A stretch of 64,000 nt of DNA, taken from positions 1 through 64,000 of the forward strand of contig CAZTSX010000011.1 in the NCBI GenBank assembly GCA_964616825.1, read 5' to 3'. The notes beneath the pieces are model-generated. The model was given only the letters and a program-made list of their open reading frames with translations, had not been told where the DNA came from and did not search any database. Of the stretch, positions 34,057-43,500 are shown piece after piece; the stretch's first letter is position 1, and every line of letters starts with the position of its first letter. The DNA comes from QYOJ01 sp964616825 (GTDB taxonomy: Bacteria; Bacteroidota; Bacteroidia; Bacteroidales; FEN-979). A program made the translations under genes and the position numbers.

Positions 34057-35247
34057 ATGCATACGATTGATGATTTCAACTTCCAGGGCAAGCGGGCTTT
34101 GATTCGTGTCGACTTCAATGTGCCCCTTGACAGCTCCTTTCATATCACTGATACCACCCGTATTGACGCAACTATTCCTACCATCAACAAGATCCTGAAT
34201 GACGGAGGATCGGTGGTATTGATGTCACATCTGGGCAGGCCCAAGAAGGGACCGGAGGAGAAGTTCTCTCTGAAACATCTTGTTCCCTATTTATCGGAAA
34301 AACTTGGCCGGCCTGTTCAATTTGCTGCTGATTGCATTGGGAAGGAAGCTCAGGAGCTTGCCAGCGGACTCAAGCCCGGTGAGGTTATGTTGCTTGAAAA
34401 CCTGCGCTTTCATCCCGGGGAGACGCAAGGTGATGAAGCGTTTGCCCGCAAGCTGGCTGACCTGGGAGAAATGTATGTCAATGATGCCTTTGGCACGGCT
34501 CACCGGGCACACGCTTCCACTGCCGTAATCGCCAAATTTTTTCCTGATACCAGGATGTTCGGGTATGTGATGGCAAATGAGATCCTGAATATCAACAAGC
34601 TTTTAAAAGATACTCAGCGTCCCTTTACAGCGATCCTTGGAGGTGCAAAAGTCTCCGGTAAGATCGAGATCATCAACCACCTGATGGACAAAGTCGATAA
34701 CCTGGTCATTGGCGGCGGCATGATGTTCACCTTCATCAAAGCGATGGGTGGCGAGGTTGGCGATTCGCTTGTTGAGGACGAGTTGCTGGAGCTGGCAAAA
34801 AACACGGTAGAGGGAGCCAAGATGATGGGGGTCAACCTTTACCTGCCTCCTGATGCCGTTGTTGCGGACACTTTTTCCAACGACGCCGCAACAGCTATAC
34901 GCAGTGCATACGATATTCCCATCCCCTGGATGGGGCTGGATATTGGTCCTGCCGCCTGTGAGAAATTTAAACATGCCATCGATATTTCTGCTTCCATTTT
35001 ATGGAATGGACCGATGGGCGTTTTTGAGATGACTAAATTCGAAAACGGGACCCGCTTTATCGCCAACGCGATTGTTGAAGCAACGGCTAACGGAACATTC
35101 TCAGTAGTTGGCGGAGGTGACTCGGTTGCTGCGATCAATAAATACGGGCTGGCCGATCAGGTCAGTTATGTCTCTACCGGCGGTGGCGCTATGCTGGAGT
35201 ATATCGAAGGTAAAGAGTTGCCGGGCATCAAAGCTATCCTTGATTGA
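34057..35247 (+). CDS. pgk: Phosphoglycerate kinase
   Basis: A 396-residue glycolytic enzyme that transfers phosphate between 1,3-bisphosphoglycerate and ADP. The ATG at 34057 gives the normal start MHTIDDFNFQGKRALIRVDF, so a TTG nine codons upstream is not used. Signature RVDFNVPLD, the substrate segments VVLMSHLGRPKKGPEEKFSL and YVNDAFGTAHRAHAS, and the nucleotide site VVGGGDSVAAINKYGL are present. Monocistronic and divergent from the omega-amidase gene. Confidence 0.97.
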   Translation: MHTIDDFNFQGKRALIRVDFNVPLDSSFHITDTTRIDATIPTINKILNDGGSVVLMSHLGRPKKGPEEKFSLKHLVPYLSEKLGRPVQFAADCIGKEAQELASGLKPGEVMLLENLRFHPGETQGDEAFARKLADLGEMYVNDAFGTAHRAHASTAVIAKFFPDTRMFGYVMANEILNINKLLKDTQRPFTAILGGAKVSGKIEIINHLMDKVDNLVIGGGMMFTFIKAMGGEVGDSLVEDELLELAKNTVEGAKMMGVNLYLPPDAVVADTFSNDAATAIRSAYDIPIPWMGLDIGPAACEKFKHAIDISASILWNGPMGVFEMTKFENGTRFIANAIVEATANGTFSVVGGGDSVAAINKYGLADQVSYVSTGGGAMLEYIEGKELPGIKAILD

Positions 35248-35331
35248 ACCGGATAATCATCTGCCGAACCGATAGCATCAGGGATGTGGTTTTAACACTC
35301 CCCATGTGGGAAGGATCATTCATGTTGTTTG

Positions 35332-35880
35332 TTATTCTTGTTCATCTCTATTGAACCCGATTTTTCTTTTTGCCTTAAAATCAAGTTCTTCCTGTTTGGA
35401 TTCTTCTAGTTGTTTCAGATATTCAAAAATCAACATGATTTGTTTTTCTTGTTCGATGTCTTTGTTACTTAACTCATCCAGTTTGTTCAGAATCTCTTTA
35501 TGCGATTCTAACAAGTGTCTGAGCTTGACAAATACTCTAATGACCTGGATATTCACCTTGATAGCTCTGTCACTATTCAAAACACTCGCAAGCATCACAG
35601 CTCCATGTTCTGTAAATACATAAGGAAGATAAGGTGAAAATCGAAGTCTATCAAGGTGGTCGCAAATTGCGACCACCTCTTCTTTCTCTTGTTCAAGTAA
35701 TTGAAACATAAAATCTTCAGGGAAACGTTTCCTGTTACGTTTAACCTGTTCATTCAATCTCTTTGTTGTGACTCCATATAGCTCGGCTAGATCCATATCC
35801 AGCATCACTTTACGATCACGAATAATGAAAATCTTACTCATGATAACGGCTTCTGGAATTGATCCCTCTTTTTCCATCAT
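35332..35880 (-). CDS. ORF6N domain DNA-binding protein
   Basis: A 182-residue protein whose N-terminal region (residues about 12-100) is an ORF6N domain: IFIIRDRKVMLDMDLAELYG, RNRKRFPEDFMFQL and SPYLPYVFTEHGAVMLASVL. A coiled-coil, highly charged C-terminal tail follows. Such genes are often found in phages and mobile islands and as scattered accessory genes in Bacteroidota chromosomes. Here it stands alone next to a gene remnant, with no integrase or phage gene nearby. The target DNA is unknown. Confidence 0.88.
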   Translation of the reverse strand: MMEKEGSIPEAVIMSKIFIIRDRKVMLDMDLAELYGVTTKRLNEQVKRNRKRFPEDFMFQLLEQEKEEVVAICDHLDRLRFSPYLPYVFTEHGAVMLASVLNSDRAIKVNIQVIRVFVKLRHLLESHKEILNKLDELSNKDIEQEKQIMLIFEYLKQLEESKQEELDFKAKRKIGFNRDEQE

Positions 35881-35956
35881 AGCTTTTTGGTTTAATCAGG
35901 AAAAGGCAGAAAAGGTTATACAAAAAAGATGAAATATTTTCAGTAGAATGAAAACA

Positions 35957-36240
35957 CTAGCGTTCAATCAAAACCTTCGCATTCCCAACACCCTCTTTCC
36001 CATAAATCAGCTTCACCACATACATTCCCTCTTTCCATCCGGAAACATCCACCTCCACATTCTTCTCATCGAATGGAATCTCCTTTTGCATCATCAACTG
36101 TCCAAAGAGACCGTAGATTTCGAGATTGATAAGGTTTGCTAAAGGTGTACTTTCAGTAAGTTTTGTAGTGAAAATGATCCAAATTTCTATCTTGCAGGTG
36201 CCATGAAACAATCAATGGCATTAATGCGCAATAAACTCTG
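35957..36240 (-). pseudogene. Remnant of a type IX secretion sorting domain
   Basis: The last about 55 codons (ending at 35957) encode LEIYGLFGQLMMQKEIPFDE, then VDVSGWKEGMYVVKLIYG and KVLIER, the end of a type A sorting domain. Upstream the frame lacks an ATG start (first possible codon is a TTG at 36211) and the usual NPF strand of the domain is not recognisable; only 30 bases separate it from the end of cvpA. It looks like the 3' scar of a lost secreted-protein gene. Confidence 0.7.
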
Positions 36241-36241
36241 G

Positions 36242-36748
36242 TTATTTTAAAATCTCCGAGACCCTGACCTCTGCCCCCATCCATTTCATCATGGCAGGGA
36301 CGATCCCGGCGATGTGCTTATAGAGGAGGGATTCGTTTTTCGCTTTCGGGGTGATCAGTGTTTCGTTAGGATCGGCTATGGTGATCACAAAAAAGATGAC
36401 GCTCAGGATCAGGACACTCTTGATTATTCCCAGCACAGCGCCAGCCAGGTGGTTCAAAAATCCCATGCTGACCATACTAACTAGCTTCTCGAGCAGTTTG
36501 CCGAGAAGCAAAATCCCGATCAATACAATGAAAAAAGTGATCGCAAAAGAGAGCACAGGGAGATAGGTGGAGGAGACGTCGAAGTTGGCTTTGAGCAGCT
36601 CGCTGATGAAGTTGGAGAAATGGATCGCCACGTAGATGCCCAGGATCAGGGCAACCAGTGAGGCAAGACTGATGATGAATCCTTTGCGGAAACCCAGGAT
36701 CAGCATGAATATAACAAATATCAGAATGATGATATCGATGATCCCCAT
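36242..36748 (-). CDS. CvpA family membrane protein
   Basis: A 168-residue protein with four hydrophobic segments, beginning MGIIDIIILIFVIFMLILGF and RKGFIISLASLVALILGIYV, the CvpA/colicin V production family pattern. In several bacteria CvpA is linked to envelope homeostasis. Its start overlaps the stop of the mlaF-like gene by one base (TGATG), so the three genes mlaE, mlaF and cvpA form one transcription unit. Confidence 0.87.
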   Translation of the reverse strand: MGIIDIIILIFVIFMLILGFRKGFIISLASLVALILGIYVAIHFSNFISELLKANFDVSSTYLPVLSFAITFFIVLIGILLLGKLLEKLVSMVSMGFLNHLAGAVLGIIKSVLILSVIFFVITIADPNETLITPKAKNESLLYKHIAGIVPAMMKWMGAEVRVSEILK

Positions 36749-37503
36749 CAGGTGCTGTGATTTTTTAGACGGGAGGTGAGCTCGGTACCGAAGACGAAGT
36801 CGTTCAGCTCTTTGTTCTCCGTCATGAGAATCTCATCTTTTGTCCCCTTCCACCATAGTTCTCCTTCGTAAATGAAGTTCACCCGGTCGCCGATACTTAG
36901 TACCGAATTCATATCGTGCGTGTTGACGATGGTTGTGATGTCATACTCCAGGGTGATCTCCTGGATCAGGTGGTCTATCACGCCGGCTGTCTGGGGATCG
37001 AGGCCGCTGTTGGGTTCATCGCAGAAAAGGTATTGCGGATTCATGGAGATGGCCCGGGCGATCGCCACCCGTTTGCGCATCCCGCCGCTGAGTTCTGAGG
37101 GCATCAGCTTGTTTGAGTCTGGCAGGTTGACTCGTTTCAAAACAAAATTTACCCGTTCCTGTTTCTCTTCAATCGACTGGTTGGTAAACATATTCAATGG
37201 AAACATCACATTCTCTTCCACAGTCATCATGTCGAACAGGGCACCCATCTGAAACAACATCCCGATCTCCTGACGGATCTCTTTGCGTTGTTTCGAATTC
37301 ATCGTCGAAAAATTCCTTTCGTCGTAAAGTACCATGCCCGAATCGACTTCATAGAGCCCGACAAGGCACTTGATTAAGACTGTTTTTCCGGAGCCACTCT
37401 GCCCGATAACCAGGTTGGTCGTACCCTTTTCAAACTGGCAGGAGATATTTTTCAGAACATGATGTTCGCCAAAATATTTGTTTATGTCTATGGCCTCAAT
37501 CAT
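36748..37503 (-). CDS. MlaF-like ABC transporter ATP-binding protein
   Basis: A 251-residue ABC ATPase with Walker A GQSGSGKTVL (about residues 34-43), the signature LSGGMRKRVAIARAI and Walker B YLFCDEPNSGLDPQT. The MRKR-type signature and the partner permease place it in the MlaF family, which moves phospholipids between inner membrane and outer membrane. It overlaps mlaE by 4 bases (ATGA). The MCE-domain protein MlaD and periplasmic MlaB/C parts are not in this window. Confidence 0.9.
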   Translation of the reverse strand: MIEAIDINKYFGEHHVLKNISCQFEKGTTNLVIGQSGSGKTVLIKCLVGLYEVDSGMVLYDERNFSTMNSKQRKEIRQEIGMLFQMGALFDMMTVEENVMFPLNMFTNQSIEEKQERVNFVLKRVNLPDSNKLMPSELSGGMRKRVAIARAISMNPQYLFCDEPNSGLDPQTAGVIDHLIQEITLEYDITTIVNTHDMNSVLSIGDRVNFIYEGELWWKGTKDEILMTENKELNDFVFGTELTSRLKNHST

Positions 37504-38243
37504 GTAAGTAATATTTGAGTCAGGATCAGGTTAAAGAGGATGATCAGGATGCTACTGTAAACAACCGCTTTGGTGCTGGCCTGGCCAACTTCCAGCGCAC
37601 CCCCTTTGGCTACATATCCGTAAAACCCGGAGACCGTAGAGATGATATAGGCGAAGAACACTGTTTTGATCAATGCATAGAAAACAATATAGGGATCAAA
37701 ATCCAGGCGGATCCCGGAGAGATAATCAGCAGTTGTAGTCATTCCGGTTGCCTCCATGGCAATCCATCCCCCCAGAACACTGATCCACATGCTGAGGATA
37801 ATCAGCACCGGATTGAACAGCAAGCAAGCGGTCACCTTAGGAAAGATCAGGTAATTCGCTGAATTGACACCCATGATCTCCAGGGCATCGATCTGCTCCG
37901 TCACACGCATGGTGCCGATCTCAGAAGCGATCCTGGATCCGACTTTCCCGGCCAGGATCAGGCTGATGACCGTTGGAGAGAACTCGAGGATCATCGATTG
38001 CCTTGTGGTAAATCCGACCATGGAGAGCGGGATCAGGGGGCTCTCAATATTGAAGGCTGTTTGAATCGCTACAACAGCTCCCATAAAGACCGAGATGATG
38101 GCTACGATTCCGATCGACTCCAGTCCGAGGAATTGAAATTCTCTCATCAAATGTTGCCAGAAAACAGTTGCTTTCTGCGGCAAGGCGAAGACCCTATGCA
38201 TCAGCAACACATATTGCCCAATCGTATCTAGAACTTTATTCAT
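37500..38243 (-). CDS. MlaE-like ABC transporter permease
   Basis: A 247-residue membrane permease of the MlaE/YrbE family, with about five to six hydrophobic segments. Landmarks are FLGLESIGIVAIISVFMGAV, LILAGKVGSRIASEIGTMRV with TEQIDALEIMGVN, and the C-terminal VGQASTKAVVYSSILIILFN. With the downstream ATPase it forms the core of a phospholipid transport system. Confidence 0.92.
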   Translation of the reverse strand: MNKVLDTIGQYVLLMHRVFALPQKATVFWQHLMREFQFLGLESIGIVAIISVFMGAVVAIQTAFNIESPLIPLSMVGFTTRQSMILEFSPTVISLILAGKVGSRIASEIGTMRVTEQIDALEIMGVNSANYLIFPKVTACLLFNPVLIILSMWISVLGGWIAMEATGMTTTADYLSGIRLDFDPYIVFYALIKTVFFAYIISTVSGFYGYVAKGGALEVGQASTKAVVYSSILIILFNLILTQILLT

Positions 38244-38338
38244 ATTTTCGCAATGCTAATTTATAACATTTCGCGATACATGGTAGCTTAAATAATAAAA
38301 CTGTCTGAAAAGAGTTTTAGTATAAACACATTATTGCC

Positions 38339-38494
38339 TTGAAAAAAATTATCTTTTATCGTATCATTATGATTATTGCCATGGGGATCTGGCTTTTTTC
38401 ATCAAGTTGTTCAAATACTAAATATTACAACCGGTATCCCAAAGACAAAAATTGTAATGTAAAAGAAAAAGGCAAGAAAGGATGGAAAAAATGA
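38339..38494 (+). CDS. Tiny putative lipoprotein (first of a tandem pair)
   Basis: A 51-codon frame with a TTG start at 38339, too short for most gene lists. It encodes MKKIIFYRIIMIIAMGIWLF followed by SSSCSNTKYYNRYPKDKNCN and a Lys-rich tail. The layout of basic N-terminus, hydrophobic core and SSC lipobox is convincing for a lipoprotein. It overlaps the next small gene by 13 bases in another frame. The mature part (Cys, Tyr/Arg-rich, second Cys) resembles that of its neighbour, suggesting diverged tandem copies. Confidence 0.55.
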   Translation: MKKIIFYRIIMIIAMGIWLFSSSCSNTKYYNRYPKDKNCNVKEKGKKGWKK

Positions 38495-38688
38495 TCAGGT
38501 CCATTCTGAAATACCTCCTGGCAGGAATCCTACTGGCCGCATTTTCACTTAGTTTTATTTGCTGCACTTCACAACGTTATCCCCGACAGTACAGGAGGTC
38601 GATCAAGGACTGTAACTGTTTTCATTTCGATCAGCGCCAACCACCACCCATGCATGCCATTAATCCATGTACGAGAGCTTCCGTTTAA
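38482..38688 (+). CDS. Small putative lipoprotein (second of a tandem pair)
   Basis: A 68-residue protein, MEKMIRSILKYLLAGILLAA then FSLSFICCTSQRYPRQYRRS. It has a signal peptide and a CC lipobox near residues 27-28; the ATG at 38491 is an alternative start. The mature part carries a second Cys pair (DCNC) and many Arg and Tyr, echoing the preceding 51-residue protein. Its 3' end overlaps the SprT-like gene by 22 bases. Function unknown. Confidence 0.6.
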   Translation: MEKMIRSILKYLLAGILLAAFSLSFICCTSQRYPRQYRRSIKDCNCFHFDQRQPPPMHAINPCTRASV

Positions 38689-39311
38689 AACTGACCGAAT
38701 ATCTTCCAGAATCTTCAGTACCCCTGGTTGCTGACTGGTTTGATACGAATCGTGTAGAATTGATCTTCACCCGCAGAAGAAGGACAAAAACCGGTGACTT
38801 CAGAGCTCCCCGAAATGGATCCATGCCTGTCATTTCAGTGAATAAATCCCTAAATCAGTATGCCTGCCTGATAACAATTGTCCATGAGATGGCGCATTAC
38901 CATGTGTTTGAAGCGCATCGTGCACCGATACTTTTTCGTCCACGAAAGCGAATACAACCACATGGAAGAGAGTGGAAGAGTGCATATCAACGCCTGATGA
39001 TTCCTTACCTGACATCTGACATATTTCCAATAGACATTCTGGATATTCTGAGTTTCCATATGCAAAATCCACGAGCTACTACTTACAGCGATTCAAAGCT
39101 TGCCCGTGTGCTTTTCCAGTATGATCGGGACATGTCAGGAATCATGCTTGAAGAGCTTCCGGAAGGCCACCATTTCACCACGAATAGCAGGATGCTGTTC
39201 TGCAAAGGACAGAGGCTGCGTAAACGGTTTAAATGCGTGCGGTTACATGATCGTAAAGTGTATCTTTTCTCACCTTCGGCCTTAATAGCACCGGTAGAAG
39301 AAGAAAAATAA
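38667..39311 (+). CDS. SprT-like zinc metalloprotease-fold protein
   Basis: A 214-residue protein with HEMAHYHVF (about residue 72), the HExxH zinc site of SprT-like domains, preceded by VNKSLNQYACLITIV. A downstream segment HGREWKSAYQRLM supplies the third ligand region, typical of the family. The C-terminal part contains FCKGQRLRKRFKCVRLHDRK with two Cys, which may be a reduced zinc-ribbon. Substrates are unknown; eukaryotic SPRTN cleaves DNA-protein crosslinks. Starts inside the end of the small lipoprotein gene. Confidence 0.85.
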   Translation: MYESFRLKLTEYLPESSVPLVADWFDTNRVELIFTRRRRTKTGDFRAPRNGSMPVISVNKSLNQYACLITIVHEMAHYHVFEAHRAPILFRPRKRIQPHGREWKSAYQRLMIPYLTSDIFPIDILDILSFHMQNPRATTYSDSKLARVLFQYDRDMSGIMLEELPEGHHFTTNSRMLFCKGQRLRKRFKCVRLHDRKVYLFSPSALIAPVEEEK

Positions 39312-39323
39312 TTCAGGAACATG

Positions 39324-39353
39324 TTGGAATTCACTTCCATTATTTTATTTTTG
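39324..39353 (+). promoter_or_regulatory. Probable promoter of the mannose-1-phosphate guanylyltransferase gene
   Basis: TTG at 39324-39326 and TATTTTTG at 39346-39353 are separated by 19 bases, an ideal Bacteroidota promoter. The -7 element ends 22 bases before the ATG at 39376. Confidence 0.65.
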
Positions 39354-39375
39354 TAGTAAACCAAAACTCATCTAC

Positions 39376-40467
39376 ATGTCGGAACATAATTACTGCGTGA
39401 TCATGGCGGGTGGCGTAGGTGCCCGCTTCTGGCCCATGAGCCGTACTTCCCATCCGAAACAGTTCATCGACATCCTAGGAACCGGCGAAACGTTGATACA
39501 ACAAACTTTTAACCGGTTTGTTAAAATCTGCCCGATCGAAAATATCTATATCGTTACCAATGAAATATACAAAACGCTGGTCCTGGAACAAGTCCCGCAG
39601 ATTGCCCCGGAGCAGATCCTTTGTGAACCTTCACGACGCAATACCGCCCCATGCATTGCCTATGCCAACTATTGTATCCTTGCCCGTGATCCGGGAGCGC
39701 AGATCGTAGTAGCACCCTCGGATCACATTATCCTGAAAGAGGATGTTTTTCTGAACAACATCACCTCTGCATTGCAAGCTGCTTCCAAGAAAAACTGGCT
39801 ACTGACACTCGGGATCAAACCGAGTCGCCCCGATACCGGATACGGGTATATCCAGTTTATGGAAGGCGATGTTTATCCTGATGATCCACAGATCCGAAAA
39901 GTCAAAACCTTCACTGAGAAGCCTGATCACGAGCTGGCAACGACATTCCTGAAGAGTGGCGATTTTCTTTGGAACTCCGGGATCTTTATCTGGTCGTTGG
40001 AGTCGATCATGAAAGCATTTAATGAACTTCTTCCCGAAGTTGATGTTCTGTTTCAACAAGGGATTGGAAAATTTGGCACCCCTGACGAGAAAAACTTTAT
40101 CGACAAAACGTATGCTGTTTGCAAAAGTATCTCGATCGATTATGGCATTATGGAAAAAGCAACCAACGTATATGTCCTGGCAGCCGATTTCGGATGGTCT
40201 GATCTCGGTACCTGGGGCTCTCTTTATGAAAATCGCTCGCAGGATAAAAACGGTAACGCGATCATGGGGAAAAATGTGATGATGTATGACTCAACGAACT
40301 GTATCGTCAACATGCCCAAAGAGAAACTTGTGGTTTTAGAAGGATTGACCGATTATATTGTGGCGGAGTCGGAAGATGTATTGCTTGTCTGCAAGAAAAC
40401 CGACGAGCAGCAAATCCGGCAGTTTGTCAATGATGTAAGATTAGAGAAAGGGGAGAGGTTTGTGTGA
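39376..40467 (+). CDS. Mannose-1-phosphate guanylyltransferase
   Basis: A 363-residue nucleotidyltransferase that makes GDP-mannose from mannose 1-phosphate and GTP. The activation motif GGVGARFWPMSRTSHPKQFI (about residues 12-31) and the substrate motifs VVAPSDHIIL and FTEKPDHELA are clear, along with LWNSGIFIW. It lacks the C-terminal phosphomannose isomerase domain found in bifunctional ManC. GDP-mannose would feed surface glycans. The stop codon's last base begins an ATTGCCAT decamer array. Confidence 0.92.
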   Translation: MSEHNYCVIMAGGVGARFWPMSRTSHPKQFIDILGTGETLIQQTFNRFVKICPIENIYIVTNEIYKTLVLEQVPQIAPEQILCEPSRRNTAPCIAYANYCILARDPGAQIVVAPSDHIILKEDVFLNNITSALQAASKKNWLLTLGIKPSRPDTGYGYIQFMEGDVYPDDPQIRKVKTFTEKPDHELATTFLKSGDFLWNSGIFIWSLESIMKAFNELLPEVDVLFQQGIGKFGTPDEKNFIDKTYAVCKSISIDYGIMEKATNVYVLAADFGWSDLGTWGSLYENRSQDKNGNAIMGKNVMMYDSTNCIVNMPKEKLVVLEGLTDYIVAESEDVLLVCKKTDEQQIRQFVNDVRLEKGERFV

Positions 40468-40504
40468 TTGCCATACATTGCCATACATTGCCATAAATTG
40501 CCAT
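40467..40504. repeat. ATTGCCAT decamer array at the end of the guanylyltransferase gene
   Basis: Four decamers (ATTGCCATAC twice, ATTGCCATAA, then ATTGCCAT) start at the last base of the TGA stop (40465-40467). The same decamer family contains the ispG stop codon at 28951-28990. The array fills most of the gap to the end of the convergent carB gene. Confidence 0.88.
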
Positions 40505-40522
40505 GATATTGCTCATATCTGA

Positions 40523-43500
40523 TCAATATTCGTCCCAGCTCTTGATCATGATCCCTTCATCCAGTTTGCAGATCCCATAGATGAAAGCGCTGGCCAAGCG
40601 TGCATTGGTGATCAACGGGATATTGAAGTCAACCGCTGCCCGGCGAATGGAATAGTCGTTATCCAATTCTGTTTTTGACAGGTTCTTCGGGATATTAATC
40701 ACCAGGTCAATTTTTCGTTCCCGGAGGTAATCGAGGGTGTTAGGCTGCTTATTTTCATCAGGCCAGTGGAGGATGGTTGCCGGAATGTCATTTTCCTGCA
40801 GAAAGAGTGCAGATCCTCGCGTGGCATATAAGCAAAATCCTTTTTCGACCAGCATCCGGGAGCTCTCAAGCAACTCTATTTTGGAACGTGTATCGCCGGT
40901 TGATAAAAGAATGTTTTTTTTCGGAAGTTGATAACCTACCGACATCATTGCTTTCAGGAGAGTTTCATAATAGTTCTCGCCAATGCATCCAACCTCCCCT
41001 GTGGATGCCATCTCAACACCAAGCACAGGATCGGCTTTTTGCAGCCGTGAAAAGGAGAACTGCGGCGCTTTTACCCCGATGTAGTCGAGATCGAATGCCG
41101 ACTTATTCGGCTTTTCAACCGGAAGTCCCAGCATGATCTGTGTCGCTAGCTCGATAAAATTGATCTTGATCACTTTTGATACAAACGGAAAGCTACGGGA
41201 TGCACGCAGGTTGCATTCGATCACTTTGATGTCATTATCTTTCGCCAGAAACTGCATATTAAATGGCCCGGAGATCCGTAGTGCACGGGCAATATCCCGG
41301 GATATTCGTTTGATCCTGCGGGCGGTTTCAAAATAGATCTTCTGCGCCGGGAATACCATGGTAGCATCTCCGGAGTGAACTCCGGCAAACTCGATATGTT
41401 CGGAGATGGCATAAGCGATAATCTCGCCTTCTTTTGCCACGGCATCGATCTCAATCTCTTTGGCATCCTGAATAAATTCTGAGACTACTACCGGATACTC
41501 TTTTGACACCCTGGCAGCCAGGTTAAGAAAAAAATCCAGCTCCTCGTGATTCGATACCACATTCATCGCTGCGCCTGACAACACATAAGAGGGACGGATC
41601 AGTACCGGAAATCCTACTTCCTCCACAAAACGATGAATCTCTTTCGGAGTCGAAAGCTCTTTCCACCGGGGTTGATCGACTCCCAGCTCATCCAACAGGG
41701 AGGAGAACTTGTGCCGGTTTTCAGCCCCGTCGATATCCTCCGGGGAGGTGCCTAAAATAGAGACACCCGCCTGGAAAAGGGGCATAGCCAGGTTGTTAGC
41801 GATCTGTCCTCCGGTAGAAACGATCACTCCTCCGGAATCTTCCAGTTCAATGATGTCCATCACGCGTTCGAACGATAGTTCATCGAAATAGAGGCGATCA
41901 CAAATGTCATAATCGGTACTTACAGTTTCGGGATTGAAATTGATCATCACCGATCGATATCCCTCTTTTCGAACAGTCATCAAAGCATTGACGGAACACC
42001 AATCAAACTCGACGGAGCTACCTATCCGGTAAGCGCCAGAACCGATGACCACGACCGATCTCTTATCCTGTTCCGGGATAATATCGCCCGAGGAGGCATT
42101 GTATGTCAGGTAGAGGTAATTCGTTTGTGCGGGATATTCAGCCGCAAGCGTGTCGATCTGTTTGATGAAAGGTAAAATACCGGCTTTTTTCCGGAATTCG
42201 CGTACCTGCAACATTTTCTCGCGCATGTTTCCACCGTCTTTCAAGACAAAGCGTGCGATCTGAAAATCGGAAAATCCTTTTTGTTTGGCTTTCAGGAATA
42301 GCTCCTGTGGTAATGTGTCCAGGTTTTGGTAATGTTTCAGCTCCTGCATCAGGTCGAATATCGCTTTCAATTTCACAAGGAACCAGTTGTCGATTTTTGT
42401 CAGATCGTGGATGCGATCTACCGTATAGCCAGCCTGAAATGCACTTGCTATGCAATAGATCCGCATATCTGTAGGATCCGAAAGCGCTTTTTTAATATCC
42501 GGGAAGTCGAGGTCGTTGTTCCCAACAAAACCGTGCATCCCCTGCCCTACCATTCGGAGTCCTTTCTGGATTGCCTCTTCAAAGGTTCGACCGATTGCCA
42601 TTACTTCCCCTACACTTTTCATGCTTGAACCGATCTCTTTCGAAACACCGATGAATTTATTGAGATCCCACCGGGGAATCTTGCATACGATATAATCAAG
42701 TGCAGGTTCAAAAAAAGCGGGAGTTGTTTTGGTTATAGAGTTCTTCAGCTCATGCAGGCCATAGCCAACAGCCAGTTTGGCTGCCACGAAAGCGAGTGGA
42801 TACCCTGTAGCTTTAGAGGCGAGAGCAGAAGACCGGGAGAGTCTGGCATTGACCTCAATCACCCGGTAATCTTCCGATTCCGGATCCAGGGCATACTGCA
42901 CGTTGCACTCTCCTATAATACCGATACTTCGGATGATTCGGATCGAAAGCTGCCTTAATATGTGGTATTCATTATTAGTCAGGGTTTGCGAAGGCGCTAC
43001 TACAATGCTCTCCCCGGTATGAATTCCAAGCGGGTCGAGGTTCTCCATGTTGCATACCGTAATGCAGTTATCATATCCGTCCCTGACCACTTCATACTCG
43101 ACCTCTTTCCATCCTTTCAACGACTCTTCCACCAGGATCTGACCAGAGTAAGAGAACGCTTTATCTGCAAGCAACTTCAACTCCTCCTGGTTGTTACAAA
43201 ATCCGGAACCTTGTCCGCCCAGTGTAAAAGCTGCACGTACAATCACCGGAAAACCCAGCTCTTCAGATGCCTTTAATGCATCGGCCGTACAGGTTACAGC
43301 GATACTTTTCGGAGTTTTCATCTGGATCGATCGCAACTTCTCCGCGAAGAGTTCCCGGTCTTCTGTCTCGATGATCGCCTCCACCGGAGTTCCAAGCACT
43401 TTCAGGTTGTACTTTTTGAGGATTCCTGTTTGAAACAACTCGATACCGCAATTCAGTGCTGTCTGGCCTCCAAATGCCAGGAAGATCCCATCGGGTTGTT

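Noticed and set aside
35332..35880. ORF6N gene as part of a prophage
   Set aside because: No integrase, capsid, portal or lysis gene is nearby; the flanks are housekeeping and envelope genes.
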